Shown here piece by piece: positions 1 to 8,732 of a stretch of 27,193 bases of DNA. The stretch is taken from the IMG/VR virus record IMGVR_UViG_3300030012_001565, positions 1 to 27,193 of that record; one strand, written 5' to 3'. The stretch comes from a virus. Each line of letters opens with the position of its first letter. Position 1 is the first letter of the stretch. Below the pieces are notes generated by a model. That model saw nothing but the letters and a program-made list of their open reading frames with translations, had not been told where the DNA came from and searched no databases. The translations under genes and the position numbers were made by a program.

Positions 1-2956
1 CGTAGCAGTTACCAAAGTCAGTAACAACAATCGCATCCTGTGTAGCATTTTGGTTTTGACCCCCACCTGCAGCGGGTGACCCGTTATGGAATCCTGTCGC
101 TTGGTCAATAGCATATGAGTCAGCACCCTCAAACCATACATCAGGTAATGCATCACTAGGCTCAGTCTCAAATACTATAGTGTTGTCGGCTTTAATTATT
201 TCCCAACGAACACTCATTGTTGACCTTCTCTTATTTGAGGGTCCATAAGAAATCCAACCATTCATTGCAAACACGCAGTTGTTGGGTGAGGAGGCATCAG
301 GTATTGCCCATCTATATGAAACCTGCCCTATCAATGACCAAGGTGGAGAACTAGGAGGCCCTAAGTCAGGCATTCTCGAAAAACCTGTGAAGGGGGTATT
401 ATCAAAAGAACCTACAGCTAAATTATTAAATACAGTTTCTATGTTATTGTCATTAAACCAATCAATAATGTTATTGTAATTATTAGGTGAAATAAATTCA
501 CCCTCTAAAGAAAAAGATGCTTCAGGTACGGTTCCTACAACCGTAATAAGCCCTCCCCTTCTGTTTGCTTTTATACTTACCCTTATTCTACTATTTCGAG
601 GTATATCTCCATTTAAGCCAAAATAACTTATTAAAGGAACATCTCCGATATTGTTTTCTTCACGAGATTCACGTCCCGGACTAACAACACTGCTAGGCCC
701 GATATCTGCTGCAAAATCATTTGCAAGGATTTTCATATATGTTCCTGCCGGAACTGTTACAGGGGGAACAGAAGTAATAAAATCTTCACCATATGATTTC
801 TTTTCAAGTACAGTAGCATATCTACAACTAGATAAAGGCCCGTTAGCATCAGCTTTGACAATAAGCCTTGTTCCCTCTTCTACCTTCTGAGCGTTCTCCC
901 CCTCTATAAGAAAGAATGTGTTTGATGTAAGCGAATCTACAAAATATATGTTTGAGTATATAGTATCATACCCCTCCCTATCAGGTTTAATACAAAACTT
1001 ATATCGTGTTGCAAAGGATGGAGCCAACTGTTGAGGTGGTATTTTTACCTTAATTATATTTTTAAAAACTGAATCTCCACAAGGAATGTTAACAGAATTA
1101 AATTCACTAACTAACGCTGTGGTTGACCTGTTAAACTCATCCATATATATAATGCCAACCTCATAGTTTCTATTGCTATGAAGACTTAATGCCGATGGAG
1201 ATGAGGCAATAGTTGCGGATGCTCCTTCTATTTTAAAATATTCATATGCTGTTTTGGTAGCAGGGTCTGTAGGATTAAGAACATCAGTTTTTCTTTCTAC
1301 TGCAAGTATAGTAATGTCAAGTTGATTGCTAGCTGCAGATGAACCTATTAACATAGACTGACCTACAGCAGTTCTACCTGAAGCAAACTTTGTCCAAGTT
1401 GTAGAAGATGCCGCATCAAGAACATTAGGAATCGCACAATTAAAATTGTCTGTAAATGTTGTTCCACTACAAGATGTAGGATTTGTAGCATCATACACAG
1501 GCTTTATATTACCTGAAGGCAAAGATGTTCCAACTCTATTTATGAAGTCAGCACTTGTTGCTAAATCATTAATTGTAGCAAAGTTTTGCGGTAAAACATA
1601 GGAAAAAGCAACAAAAAATTCTCCTGAATCTTCATTAGGAACATCAGAAGGAGGTGTCTTGTTGGTGAATTTAGAATGTTTTATAGAAAATTCAATAAAT
1701 ATTTCACTCCCTGCATTAAGCTCTACACCGGCAAAATCAATTTCAAGTTTACTGTCATCAATAACCTCAGCAGGACTTAAGTCAAGTTCAAAACTAGCAC
1801 TTGCTAAATTAGTTGATAGTGTATCAATGCTAATCTCACTAGATGACAACTCAGTTTGATACTCTAATCTTGTTGGACTACCGTTCTTATCCTTTAGGTC
1901 ATATCCATCAACGTAGTTACCATATACCAACCTATTACCCATTATTGTCTGTGCCTGAGCAAATCGTGGTACGTTGTCAAACAATCGTAGTAGCTGTGAG
2001 TCGGGTAATACTGTAAATATCTTATTACTATTAAAAGCAAAGGTGTAATCAGTATTATCTGCAAGACCCTCCTCTTGCTTGTCAAGCTTCTGTATTACCT
2101 TTATGATACTATTACCTGACTCCTTGAATAGTAGGTCTACACCAACAACGAGTGGGCCACCTGAGTTGTATGTTATTATGGCTTGATTCTTTGAGTTCAC
2201 CATACCCTCATTAAGATATGACTCTGATGATAAATCAAAAGGTTTAGGTGCGAATGCAGGCTCAGAGAACTGTGAGGTCGCTGAGTATTGGTTGTCTGCA
2301 TACCGATACCTGTATCCAAAGCATATGAATCTCTCCTCTAGGTAGTCCTCCTCCCCCGGAGTAAGGTTCAATGTAAATGTCGGTGCCTCTACAGGTGGCT
2401 TCTTAATTACAAGAAGTTCCTCAGCAGTAAATTGGTCTACGTTTGCAACAGGGTTTGCATAGTTTCTCTTAACATTTATAACTCTAGGTGGATTAAAGTC
2501 ATCGGTAAAGAACAGTTGGTCTTCAACCAAGTCAATGCCTGTAACTAAATATGTTGGATTAAAGTTTAGTGTTGTATCTGTTGTTGTACCATTACGCACA
2601 CTAATAACGTGATAAACCAATGCATCAGTCTTCAAGTCTATTGATACAATTAAGTCTAGCTTCTTTGGTGTTGTAGCAGAAAAAGAAGGGTCGTGTACTA
2701 GCCAATACAATGTCTCGTTAGCACTATCATCAAGGACACCTATACACTTAGCACTATTACTCAAGGCTGTTCCGTTATACTCTAGTGTTGTCACCTGAGT
2801 GTTACCCTTTGAGTTCTCAACTGAGCCTATCTCTGATGCCTCAGTAGAACCAAGTCTTACATTCAATGCATCAATATATTCACCGTTAGGCACAAGTCTT
2901 TCGTCTACAGACTTGTTCATCTTGCCTGATATAAAGTGTCTCTTTAAATTCGCCAT
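1..2956 (-). CDS. Tail nozzle / tail tubular protein B-like structural protein (partial, C-terminus cut by window edge)
   Basis: An open frame of about 985 codons runs leftward from ATG at 2956 to the window edge; I checked the left two thirds (up to about 1900) for in-frame stops and found none, and the start-proximal part reads open as well. The N-terminus reads MANLKRHFISGKMNKSVDER and is followed by LVPNGEYIDALNV. A short N-terminal NGEY(I/R)DA(L/M)N-type motif is typical of podovirus tail-tube/nozzle proteins (T7 gp12-like) and of crAss-like muzzle proteins. The rest is Asn/Thr/Ser-rich and beta-like. The start directly abuts the stop codon of the upstream ring/adaptor gene, so the two are translationally linked and probably assemble next to each other below the portal. 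Naming rests on motif, size and position. It could alternatively be another large tail hub protein. Confidence 0.72.
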   Translation of the reverse strand, partial: MANLKRHFISGKMNKSVDERLVPNGEYIDALNVRLGSTEASEIGSVENSKGNTQVTTLEYNGTALSNSAKCIGVLDDSANETLYWLVHDPSFSATTPKKLDLIVSIDLKTDALVYHVISVRNGTTTDTTLNFNPTYLVTGIDLVEDQLFFTDDFNPPRVINVKRNYANPVANVDQFTAEELLVIKKPPVEAPTFTLNLTPGEEDYLEERFICFGYRYRYADNQYSATSQFSEPAFAPKPFDLSSESYLNEGMVNSKNQAIITYNSGGPLVVGVDLLFKESGNSIIKVIQKLDKQEEGLADNTDYTFAFNSNKIFTVLPDSQLLRLFDNVPRFAQAQTIMGNRLVYGNYVDGYDLKDKNGSPTRLEYQTELSSSEISIDTLSTNLASASFELDLSPAEVIDDSKLEIDFAGVELNAGSEIFIEFSIKHSKFTNKTPPSDVPNEDSGEFFVAFSYVLPQNFATINDLATSADFINRVGTSLPSGNIKPVYDATNPTSCSGTTFTDNFNCAIPNVLDAASSTTWTKFASGRTAVGQSMLIGSSAASNQLDITILAVERKTDVLNPTDPATKTAYEYFKIEGASATIASSPSALSLHSNRNYEVGIIYMDEFNRSTTALVSEFNSVNIPCGDSVFKNIIKVKIPPQQLAPSFATRYKFCIKPDREGYDTIYSNIYFVDSLTSNTFFLIEGENAQKVEEGTRLIVKADANGPLSSCRYATVLEKKSYGEDFITSVPPVTVPAGTYMKILANDFAADIGPSSVVSPGRESREENNIGDVPLISYFGLNGDIPRNSRIRVSIKANRRGGLITVVGTVPEASFSLEGEFISPNNYNNIIDWFNDNNIETVFNNLAVGSFDNTPFTGFSRMPDLGPPSSPPWSLIGQVSYRWAIPDASSPNNCVFAMNGWISYGPSNKRRSTMSVRWEIIKADNTIVFETEPSDALPDVWFEGADSYAIDQATGFHNGSPAAGGGQNQNATQDAIVVTDFGNCY

Positions 2957-3880
2957 TTACTTCATCCATTTGTCCCGACCTCTTAGGTTCTGTAGTAACC
3001 TACCGGGATGAATATTACTCATTCTAATCTTTGCATTACGTAGCAGTGCTGTCTTATTTCTTCTAGCCCTATTAATCATATACTCCTGAACACCATACTT
3101 GGAGTTCTGTAGTGCATATGTTATGTATGCATAGATATAATCCTCAAAAAGTTTATTAACACTTACCTGTGTGTCATCACCATTCTCCATACCATCAGAT
3201 ACATACTCAAGTATGCACTTCTCGTCAGACATTGATGAGTCAAAATTTATTACGCCTGCCTGTCTATCTATCCTAAAGGTAGGGTTAGCATTAGCTGTCT
3301 CCGTGTTAAGCCCGTAGAAGGCTCCTATACCGTAATCAAAGTACCAATAACCATCGTAGTTGTATCCCAACATACCATTAAACTGACTAGCCTCATTAAG
3401 ATATATACTCTTTTTGGTTCCGCTAATTCTATCTAGGTCTAGGTTTGAATACTCCGGCTTCAATATATTACCGTCTTGGTCAAAAAGAATCTTGCAGTCA
3501 TTGTCCTGCAGGTATGAACCTGCACTATTTATTTGAATATTCTCAGTCATTGGTCTTAACACACCATCCTTGTACAGGGATATGCGAACCCAATTAACAA
3601 AGTCAGGAGGTAATACAAACCTAAGGTTGTCACATACATCCAACTCCAAAACTTTTATCTCTTTGAAGGCATCATAGTTTAGCTCTTGTATACCACGCTT
3701 AGCGTGAAACAAGACCTTGTATCTCTCCTCGTTATTAATCATAGAATGGTTACCCGTATACATCAACATATAGTTGTTCACTATATCGTATAGGCTAACG
3801 TACTGATATGAACCCCAATTAGCATCCTCAGGAGTCTTTCCGTTATTCTCGTAGTATTCGTATTGTGATATATATGCCAT
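2957..3880 (-). CDS. Neck/tail adaptor (tail tubular protein A-like) structural protein
   Basis: 307 residues. The N-terminal third is helical with a central LPPDFVNWVRIS segment, which resembles the helical-bundle plus beta-strand layout of podovirus head-tail adaptors (T7 gp11-like, crAss-like ring proteins). The C-terminal 60 residues are basic and helical (residues near YMINRARRNKTALLRNAKIR), as expected of a protein at the portal or DNA exit. Its ATG shares one base with the stop of the upstream 314-residue gene (TAATG) and its stop abuts the nozzle gene start. The order capsid, unknown, unknown, ring, adaptor, nozzle supports a connector role. Function is inferred from position and general architecture, not from a diagnostic motif. 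Confidence 0.6.
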   Translation of the reverse strand: MAYISQYEYYENNGKTPEDANWGSYQYVSLYDIVNNYMLMYTGNHSMINNEERYKVLFHAKRGIQELNYDAFKEIKVLELDVCDNLRFVLPPDFVNWVRISLYKDGVLRPMTENIQINSAGSYLQDNDCKILFDQDGNILKPEYSNLDLDRISGTKKSIYLNEASQFNGMLGYNYDGYWYFDYGIGAFYGLNTETANANPTFRIDRQAGVINFDSSMSDEKCILEYVSDGMENGDDTQVSVNKLFEDYIYAYITYALQNSKYGVQEYMINRARRNKTALLRNAKIRMSNIHPGRLLQNLRGRDKWMK

Positions 3881-4824
3881 TATTTTTCTTGTTGGTCGTT
3901 ATACTGCTCCTCTGCCTTGCCAAACTGTACCGCCTGAATCTCTCTGATAGACATCCCTGCGTACTGAAGTATCTTAGTTACTAATTCAACTTGGTCATCT
4001 AGGCTAAGCTCAAAGTCTTGGAAGTCTGTCTGACTTGAATCAAACACAGGCTCACCATTTGTTAGTGTTACATATGTCCACTTAGGGTCCTTAGGATATC
4101 TTATGTACTGACAGAGTAAACCTGCATCTATGCTTGATGGGTAAGCTGTTAATAAATTACCCTCCTGAGTATATGCAGGAAATAATCTATTCGGTGCTGT
4201 AAGCATTGAGTTACCCAACATAGTTATCTTGCTATGCGTAACCTTCTCAAGCTCGTTCTGCTTAGGTCTAAATATAACATAATTAGAAGGTACGACAGTA
4301 AATATTGAAGATGATATTGCAAGTGTAGTCTGATTACTTACATTTGTAACCGTAGCAATTGTATCGGGTATAGTTCTCGTATTGCATACAATGTCTCCAA
4401 CAGCAACGCCATCATTTACAAACGTAGCATTTGCATCATTTAAGGATAGTGGATTCGTTGCGGTAGTAGCACCTGTAGTAACAATATCTTGATATGCTAA
4501 TACCTTATTAATAAGATAGTAATCATCACCCGTTGTTGTTGAAGATGGTAAAGAAAAAACACTAGGGTTTGATTGTAAGTTAAGAAACTTTGTTTCTGAA
4601 AAAATTTCAATAACCTCTTCGTAGCCCTTTTTAATATCAGCATAGCCGGTTCCTGATTGTCTAGCGTTCTCCTTATTTATCTGATAGTTATAATTGAAAA
4701 AGTAATTATCAAATATATCTAGCTGTGCCTGCTTTGCAAACAGGTTAAAGTCTGATGGAGAGATGTATCCGTAGTTGTTCTTGTTCAGTATAGATAGAAC
4801 TGTATTTCTTACTGAGTTAATCAT
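3880..4824 (-). CDS. Probable neck/ring structural protein with an inserted beta module
   Basis: 314 residues. Residues 1-90 are helical and Asn/Tyr-rich; residues about 125-175 form a Thr/Val-rich beta module containing NDGVAVGDIV and ATVTNVSNQTTL; the remainder is mixed and ends in a charged helix. The same module style occurs in the spike-base-like protein at 16814-17284 (TNGVNVGDIV), which suggests a virion-exposed domain. The gene follows a terminator and a TAnnTTTG box, so it heads its own transcription unit and is coupled by a one-base TAATG overlap to the adaptor gene. A ring or neck role is inferred from its place between capsid and nozzle genes. I see no catalytic motif. Confidence 0.55.
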   Translation of the reverse strand: MINSVRNTVLSILNKNNYGYISPSDFNLFAKQAQLDIFDNYFFNYNYQINKENARQSGTGYADIKKGYEEVIEIFSETKFLNLQSNPSVFSLPSSTTTGDDYYLINKVLAYQDIVTTGATTATNPLSLNDANATFVNDGVAVGDIVCNTRTIPDTIATVTNVSNQTTLAISSSIFTVVPSNYVIFRPKQNELEKVTHSKITMLGNSMLTAPNRLFPAYTQEGNLLTAYPSSIDAGLLCQYIRYPKDPKWTYVTLTNGEPVFDSSQTDFQDFELSLDDQVELVTKILQYAGMSIREIQAVQFGKAEEQYNDQQEK

Positions 4825-4841
4825 TCGTTATCTTCTTTACA

Positions 4842-4849
4842 CAAAGATA
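4842..4849 (-). promoter_or_regulatory. TAnnTTTG -7 promoter box (TATCTTTG)
   Basis: On the minus strand TATCTTTG lies 18 bases before the start codon at 4824, directly after the T-run of the terminator at 4852-4883. It matches the -7 element TAnnTTTG of the primary sigma factor of Bacteroidota. The -33 TTTG is not obvious; at the usual spacing it would fall inside the terminator stem. Confidence 0.6.
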
Positions 4850-4851
4850 AG

Positions 4852-4883
4852 CAAAAAAAAAGAGGGCTCCTTAAAAGCCCTCT
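4852..4883 (-). terminator. Rho-independent terminator after the 107-residue gene
   Basis: On the minus strand an 8-bp perfect stem AGAGGGCT/AGCCCTCT with a 7-base loop is followed by nine T residues. It lies 26 bases after the stop codon at 4909 and closes the transcript before the next promoter box at 4842-4849. Confidence 0.9.
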
Positions 4884-4908
4884 AATGTTACTTTAATACT
4901 TAATTGTA

Positions 4909-5232
4909 TTAAGCGATAGCAATTCCTGTAATAGTTACTGCTGCTCCTGAATTAACTGTTAATCCCGAAAAGCTTACATCATACTTTGGATTTGTCCAAG
5001 AAGTCTGAAGTGCTGCAATTACAGAGTCCTGAATACGGTCTCTAACACTTACATCATTAGAAGCCATAGCAGCACCTATAGTCAATGTAACAACATCCTG
5101 TGCCGCTGCACCTCCGTAAGTAATAGTAACCGTAGTAGAGCTAGCTTGCTCGATTAAAACAATACCATCAACAGCAATTAGCTGTGATGTTTCTCCTGTC
5201 GCTGTGATAGGAATAGATAAAAACTTTTGCAT
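4909..5232 (-). CDS. Small beta-rich structural protein candidate
   Basis: 107 residues from ATG at 5232 (MQKFLSIPITATGETSQLIA). A longer frame back to 5274 exists, but its start would fall inside the TATCTTTG promoter box and palindrome, so the internal start is preferred. The sequence is Thr/Val/Ala-rich with alternating hydrophobic residues and almost no charge in the second half, typical of a capsid decoration or fibre-like domain. It stands as its own transcription unit: promoter box at 5274-5281, a perfect 14-bp palindrome at 5257-5270 and a strong terminator at 4852-4883. A separate unit between capsid and neck genes would suit a protein needed in many copies. No family is recognised. 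Confidence 0.7.
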   Translation of the reverse strand: MQKFLSIPITATGETSQLIAVDGIVLIEQASSTTVTITYGGAAAQDVVTLTIGAAMASNDVSVRDRIQDSVIAALQTSWTNPKYDVSFSGLTVNSGAAVTITGIAIA

Positions 5233-5256
5233 AGTAAAAAAAATTAGCAAATTATG

Positions 5257-5270
5257 TGAGAATATTCTCA
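5257..5270. promoter_or_regulatory. Perfect 14-bp palindrome, operator candidate
   Basis: TGAGAATATTCTCA is its own reverse complement and begins 3 bases downstream of the TATCTTTG box on the minus strand. It therefore covers the expected transcription start of the 107-residue gene. That position suits a repressor operator; a hairpin at the very 5' end of the transcript is the alternative. Confidence 0.45.
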
Positions 5271-5273
5271 GCA

Positions 5274-5281
5274 CAAAGATA
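5274..5281 (-). promoter_or_regulatory. TAnnTTTG -7 promoter box (TATCTTTG)
   Basis: Minus-strand TATCTTTG, 42 bases upstream of the ATG at 5232, the longest leader among the boxes in this window. It sits just after the stop codon of the 248-residue gene at 5288. Confidence 0.55.
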
Positions 5282-5287
5282 CTGAAA

Positions 5288-6034
5288 TTAATCTAGCAGT
5301 TTCTCTAGTACCTTTAGCGATTCAACACCATCGTCAGTCTGAAGGTAGCTAGCCACTGTAGACACACCATCATCTCCAAATGGAACCACTAACATACGCT
5401 TCTTGTTTGTTGGAGTGTTGTACCAAACCTCTTTGCGGTTCTTTCTATATGTAAGCAAGCCACTGTCAAAGAACTTATTAACCTTAGCTTGAAGCTTTAG
5501 CATTGGGTCATCAATGATATCTAAAAACTCTTCAGGATAGTTTCTAGCATATACTAGAATATCCCTCTTCATCTCTGCGGTAGAAATCTTTGATACATCA
5601 ATACCAAACAACACAGAGCATACGCTCTCAAGCTGCTCTAGTGAAAGGCTACGTGCCTGTATCAATGCGTCTACCTCTAGGTTTAATACCTCAATATCTT
5701 CTGAAGCATCCTTCTCATCGTTAATCTCTATGAATGACTTCCCATACATAGGATGTAGATTTAAGAACTGCTGAAGAACTTGGTTTTGTTTTCCCACGTG
5801 TAAGAACCCATCCTCAAATATGATAGGCTCAACGATAGCATTACCGTCCTGCTCATCCTCGAATGGTGTCTTTTGATTTACGGCATAACGTAAAGGTCTA
5901 TTTATTCCTTTATCATCATCAAACCATAGTAGTGGGTATCTCTTAGTGTTACGTGATGGTAACATAAACGTAAGCGGTGCTACGTCTCTTGTAAGCCTAT
6001 AACTTTTGCTTACGAATCTTTCTTTTGTTTTCAT
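5288..6034 (-). CDS. Conserved-looking phage protein downstream of the capsid gene, function unknown
   Basis: 248 residues. The N-terminus is basic (MKTKERFVSKSYRLTRDVAP); the middle is acidic and helical; the C-terminal third is mixed, with residues such as KKRMLVVPFGDDG. There is no signal peptide, membrane segment or recognisable catalytic motif. It is separated from the capsid gene by a terminator-like hairpin at 6050-6082 and lies before the small beta-rich gene. The position just after the capsid gene suggests a head completion, assembly or minor virion role, which is inference only. Confidence 0.72.
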   Translation of the reverse strand: MKTKERFVSKSYRLTRDVAPLTFMLPSRNTKRYPLLWFDDDKGINRPLRYAVNQKTPFEDEQDGNAIVEPIIFEDGFLHVGKQNQVLQQFLNLHPMYGKSFIEINDEKDASEDIEVLNLEVDALIQARSLSLEQLESVCSVLFGIDVSKISTAEMKRDILVYARNYPEEFLDIIDDPMLKLQAKVNKFFDSGLLTYRKNRKEVWYNTPTNKKRMLVVPFGDDGVSTVASYLQTDDGVESLKVLEKLLD

Positions 6035-6049
6035 TTGATATAATTTAAA

Positions 6050-6082
6050 ATTTAAAATAAAGGGGTGCCCTAAGACACCCCT
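6050..6082 (-). terminator. Rho-independent terminator after the major capsid gene
   Basis: On the minus strand a 7-bp perfect stem AGGGGTG/CACCCCT with an 8-base loop is followed by TTATTTT. It begins 20 bases after the capsid stop codon at 6102 and could attenuate rather than fully stop transcription, since no TAnnTTTG box is visible before the next gene. Confidence 0.8.
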
Positions 6083-6101
6083 CTTGGTTTTATAACTATT
6101 C

Positions 6102-7538
6102 TTACTCTTGGAATAAGAAGAAGTTGTTTGCTCCTAGAGTACATACCGCTCTCTCAGAAAGGAAGTTAACCTCCATTGCATCTAAGTCAGAAGTACGTGC
6201 CCCTCCTGCTGAACCTGTAATCCAAGTCTTGTATCGTCTGTCTTCAGTCTCTGAAGCTCTGTAACGTACGTGTAGGAATGGACGCTTAGCGTTCTTTCCA
6301 AGGATTTGGTCATATACAGTAGTTGAACCTGCAGGAACCAATAGACCGTTTACACGACCTGAACCTGCTCCTGTTGGTAAACCACCTCGCATTGTTGGGT
6401 CGTTTAGGTATTTCCAATCAGACTTGTAGAAGTCATAACCTCTTCGGAATCCTGTGAATCCTAAGTTAAGTGCCATCTCCTCGTCATTGTCAAACAATCC
6501 GTAAGATGTACCACCCGCTCCGTAAGAGTTCTGAGCTGCTAACATATCGTCAATGTCAAAACCAAACTGTCGGTCTAGGAAGATAACATTCTCCTCGATA
6601 GAACCTTGCTTGTCAAGACGTGAGATGATAGCATCAAAGTCTGCCAAAGCTACAGGGTTACCACCTGACCATACGTTACCTCTGTTCTCTACAGAGTAGA
6701 AGATACCTTCTGAACCTTTGAAACCTGCTGCGATTGCACCACCTGCTGCTTCTGCAGGAACTGCTTCAATCATTGCAGTCTCTAAGTAATCATCGAAACG
6801 TAGACGAGTCTCGTGCTCAGACTTCAAGTACCATAGGTATCCGTTAGCACCGTTCTCAGTTGTTACTTCAACCCATCCAATCTGTGCCATATCAGAACCT
6901 GATACTGCATACTTATCTTTCAAGATAATTGGAGAGTTGTCGAAAATCATATCGTCTGCCTCTAAAGAACCTGACATTCCGTTTGTTCCTTTCTTGAACT
7001 CAGAACCGTAGATGAATACAGAAACGTCTGCGTTACCTACTCCTGTTCCTGCTGTAACAAGACCACCTGCTTCATAGAAAGCTACAGTGAAAGTGTTTGC
7101 AGTTGGAACCGCTGTTACGATACCTTTGTTGCTACCTGTTCCTCCGTTCTGAACAACCATAACTGTCTGTCCTACTCGGATAGCAATAGATGGTGTACCT
7201 AAAGCTCCTGCTGTAGAACCTGCAGGCTGTAAGTTGTCGTTTACTTGGAATGTAGCGTTATCAGCATTTACTAATGCTGCTGTTCCTACGTTTACATACT
7301 TAGTATGTAATCTTCCCTGCTCTGCCCATTTGATAAGGTCTGAGTTAGAAGGCATCTCTGCACCTACTAATCGTAGGAAGGATGCGATTGTTCTATTACC
7401 ATAACGCTCAAATTCTTTCTCATATGTATCAGGAAGATACTGATTCAAGAAATCAAAGTTGGTAATGTAGTTTGTTGCTGTGGGAATCTGCGTTGCAGAT
7501 GGCTGCAAGTCGAATCCCGGTGTTGCTTGTACTGCCAT
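6102..7538 (-). CDS. Major capsid protein (HK97-fold candidate)
   Basis: 478 residues. The gene follows portal and an acidic scaffold-like gene, and is followed by a strong terminator, which is the classical place of the major capsid protein. The N-terminal 90 residues are helical (TYEKEFERYGNRTIASFLRL); residues about 90-170 are a Gly/Thr/Val-rich beta insertion (GIVTAVPTANTFTVAFYEAG); the C-terminal half alternates helix and strand, with many aromatic and Gly residues. Codons are very regular and the stretch is among the most GC-balanced in the window, fitting high expression. The HK97 fold cannot be proven from the primary sequence here; order and size are the main evidence. It is the most likely client of the phage chaperonin. 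Confidence 0.82.
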   Translation of the reverse strand: MAVQATPGFDLQPSATQIPTATNYITNFDFLNQYLPDTYEKEFERYGNRTIASFLRLVGAEMPSNSDLIKWAEQGRLHTKYVNVGTAALVNADNATFQVNDNLQPAGSTAGALGTPSIAIRVGQTVMVVQNGGTGSNKGIVTAVPTANTFTVAFYEAGGLVTAGTGVGNADVSVFIYGSEFKKGTNGMSGSLEADDMIFDNSPIILKDKYAVSGSDMAQIGWVEVTTENGANGYLWYLKSEHETRLRFDDYLETAMIEAVPAEAAGGAIAAGFKGSEGIFYSVENRGNVWSGGNPVALADFDAIISRLDKQGSIEENVIFLDRQFGFDIDDMLAAQNSYGAGGTSYGLFDNDEEMALNLGFTGFRRGYDFYKSDWKYLNDPTMRGGLPTGAGSGRVNGLLVPAGSTTVYDQILGKNAKRPFLHVRYRASETEDRRYKTWITGSAGGARTSDLDAMEVNFLSERAVCTLGANNFFLFQE

Positions 7539-7553
7539 TTTTCTTTTTGTTTT

Positions 7554-8690
7554 TTATTTCTTTTTAATACTTCTAATTTTCAAGCCCTTCCCCGAGTCAG
7601 GGTTTATAGCTCGAATTTGCATCCCGCCCTTTGTAGAAACCTCAGGTGCATTCCGTGTAGACATATCAATGTTTTTCATCTTACGGGTCACATCCTCAGT
7701 TGCTGAAGCCTTGCCTTGTTCGTAAAAGAACTGAGCAAACTTCTCAGGGTTTGATGCTACTGCTATCGCCTTATGGTAGCCCTCTGCATCAGCTATTAAA
7801 CCGTCATCATTCATAAACCTATTTAAGAAGTTCATAACGTCAGACTGTTTAGTCTTTAGCTCTTCAGCAGATTGCGGTGAGTATAGTACAGCTTTATCAT
7901 CAACGGAAAATTCAAAACCTTTGAACTCCCCTCCGAACACCTCGTTGGTTTTTTCAGTAAACCAATTTCGTCTACGCTCGCCTAGCTCCTGTTGGGTCTT
8001 AGCAGACTCTGTATATCGCTTATATGCCTCTAGCTCCTCGGAGTCTATTCCCGAACTCTCACCACCACTTGACTCAAGTGGTAGCTTGTATTGTTCCTTC
8101 ATATCCTCAAAGTACCCTTTGGCCTTTGCAATCACTTTCTTTTTTGCTAACTTAATTTTTTTTACTTCAGTCTCGTCATCCAAGTCCTCATCATAGTCGA
8201 ACTCGCTTAGCATAATATCTATATCATCATCATCAAGGCCCGTCTCTGTAGCCTTGTAATATTGAGTTAGCAAATAGTCAGGGTCCATCTCATCAAAGTC
8301 TTCCTGTAATCTTTGGAAGTCATTGAATCCACGCCCTGTCTCTTTTTTATATTTAAGATAGGCAGCTACATCCTCAGGTAATTCCTCTGAGGACTCTCGC
8401 TCGGACATTAACTCATCGAATGAGCTTATCTCCTTGCCATATCTCTTACCAATATATGAAAGAACGTCTTCCTCACTTAACTCTGAGGATTCTTGTGTTT
8501 CGCCTTGCGGCTGTATTTCTTCTTGTTCCGGTGTGGCGGAGGCACCCTCAGTGCTTTCTTCCACTCCTGTATCGTTAGCTTCACCTTCTGCATCCTGTAA
8601 TGATTCTTCGTGCTTCTCTAACAATTCTTTTTCTACTTCTTGCACAGATTTAGAGTCCGGAGACTCTACTGCTTTTACTTTAATTTCCAT
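7554..8690 (-). CDS. Putative capsid scaffolding protein
   Basis: 378 residues, very acidic and low in aromatics. The first 80 residues are dominated by Glu, Ser and Gln (for example EELLEKHEESLQDAEGEAND), followed by long charged helices. The C-terminal tail is basic (GLKIRSIKKK), as in scaffolds that bind the inside of the capsid shell. It lies between portal and capsid genes, the usual site of scaffold or scaffold-protease genes; no protease motif is visible. It has its own TAACTTTG promoter box 16 bases upstream of the ATG, and lies 15 bases before the capsid start, so scaffold and capsid are probably co-transcribed. Confidence 0.75.
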   Translation of the reverse strand: MEIKVKAVESPDSKSVQEVEKELLEKHEESLQDAEGEANDTGVEESTEGASATPEQEEIQPQGETQESSELSEEDVLSYIGKRYGKEISSFDELMSERESSEELPEDVAAYLKYKKETGRGFNDFQRLQEDFDEMDPDYLLTQYYKATETGLDDDDIDIMLSEFDYDEDLDDETEVKKIKLAKKKVIAKAKGYFEDMKEQYKLPLESSGGESSGIDSEELEAYKRYTESAKTQQELGERRRNWFTEKTNEVFGGEFKGFEFSVDDKAVLYSPQSAEELKTKQSDVMNFLNRFMNDDGLIADAEGYHKAIAVASNPEKFAQFFYEQGKASATEDVTRKMKNIDMSTRNAPEVSTKGGMQIRAINPDSGKGLKIRSIKKK

Positions 8691-8705
8691 TAGATTATAT
8701 TTTTA

Positions 8706-8713
8706 CAAAGTTA
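8706..8713 (-). promoter_or_regulatory. TAnnTTTG -7 promoter box (TAACTTTG)
   Basis: Minus-strand TAACTTTG lies 16 bases upstream of the scaffold ATG at 8690, in the 42-base gap after the portal stop. It probably gives an extra transcript for scaffold and capsid. Confidence 0.55.
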
Positions 8714-8732
8714 GTTATTTTTTTTAAGCTTT

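Noticed and set aside
279-1859. Several plus-strand ORFs of 60-80 codons at 279-479, 651-890 and 1659-1859
   Set aside because: They lie antisense within the uninterrupted minus-strand tail-nozzle frame, have biased low-complexity composition and no promoter or leader of their own.
4909-5274. 121-codon version of the small beta-rich gene
   Set aside because: Its start would fall in the promoter box and palindrome; the hydrophobic N-terminal extension is explained by the translated leader, and ATG 5232 is a good start.
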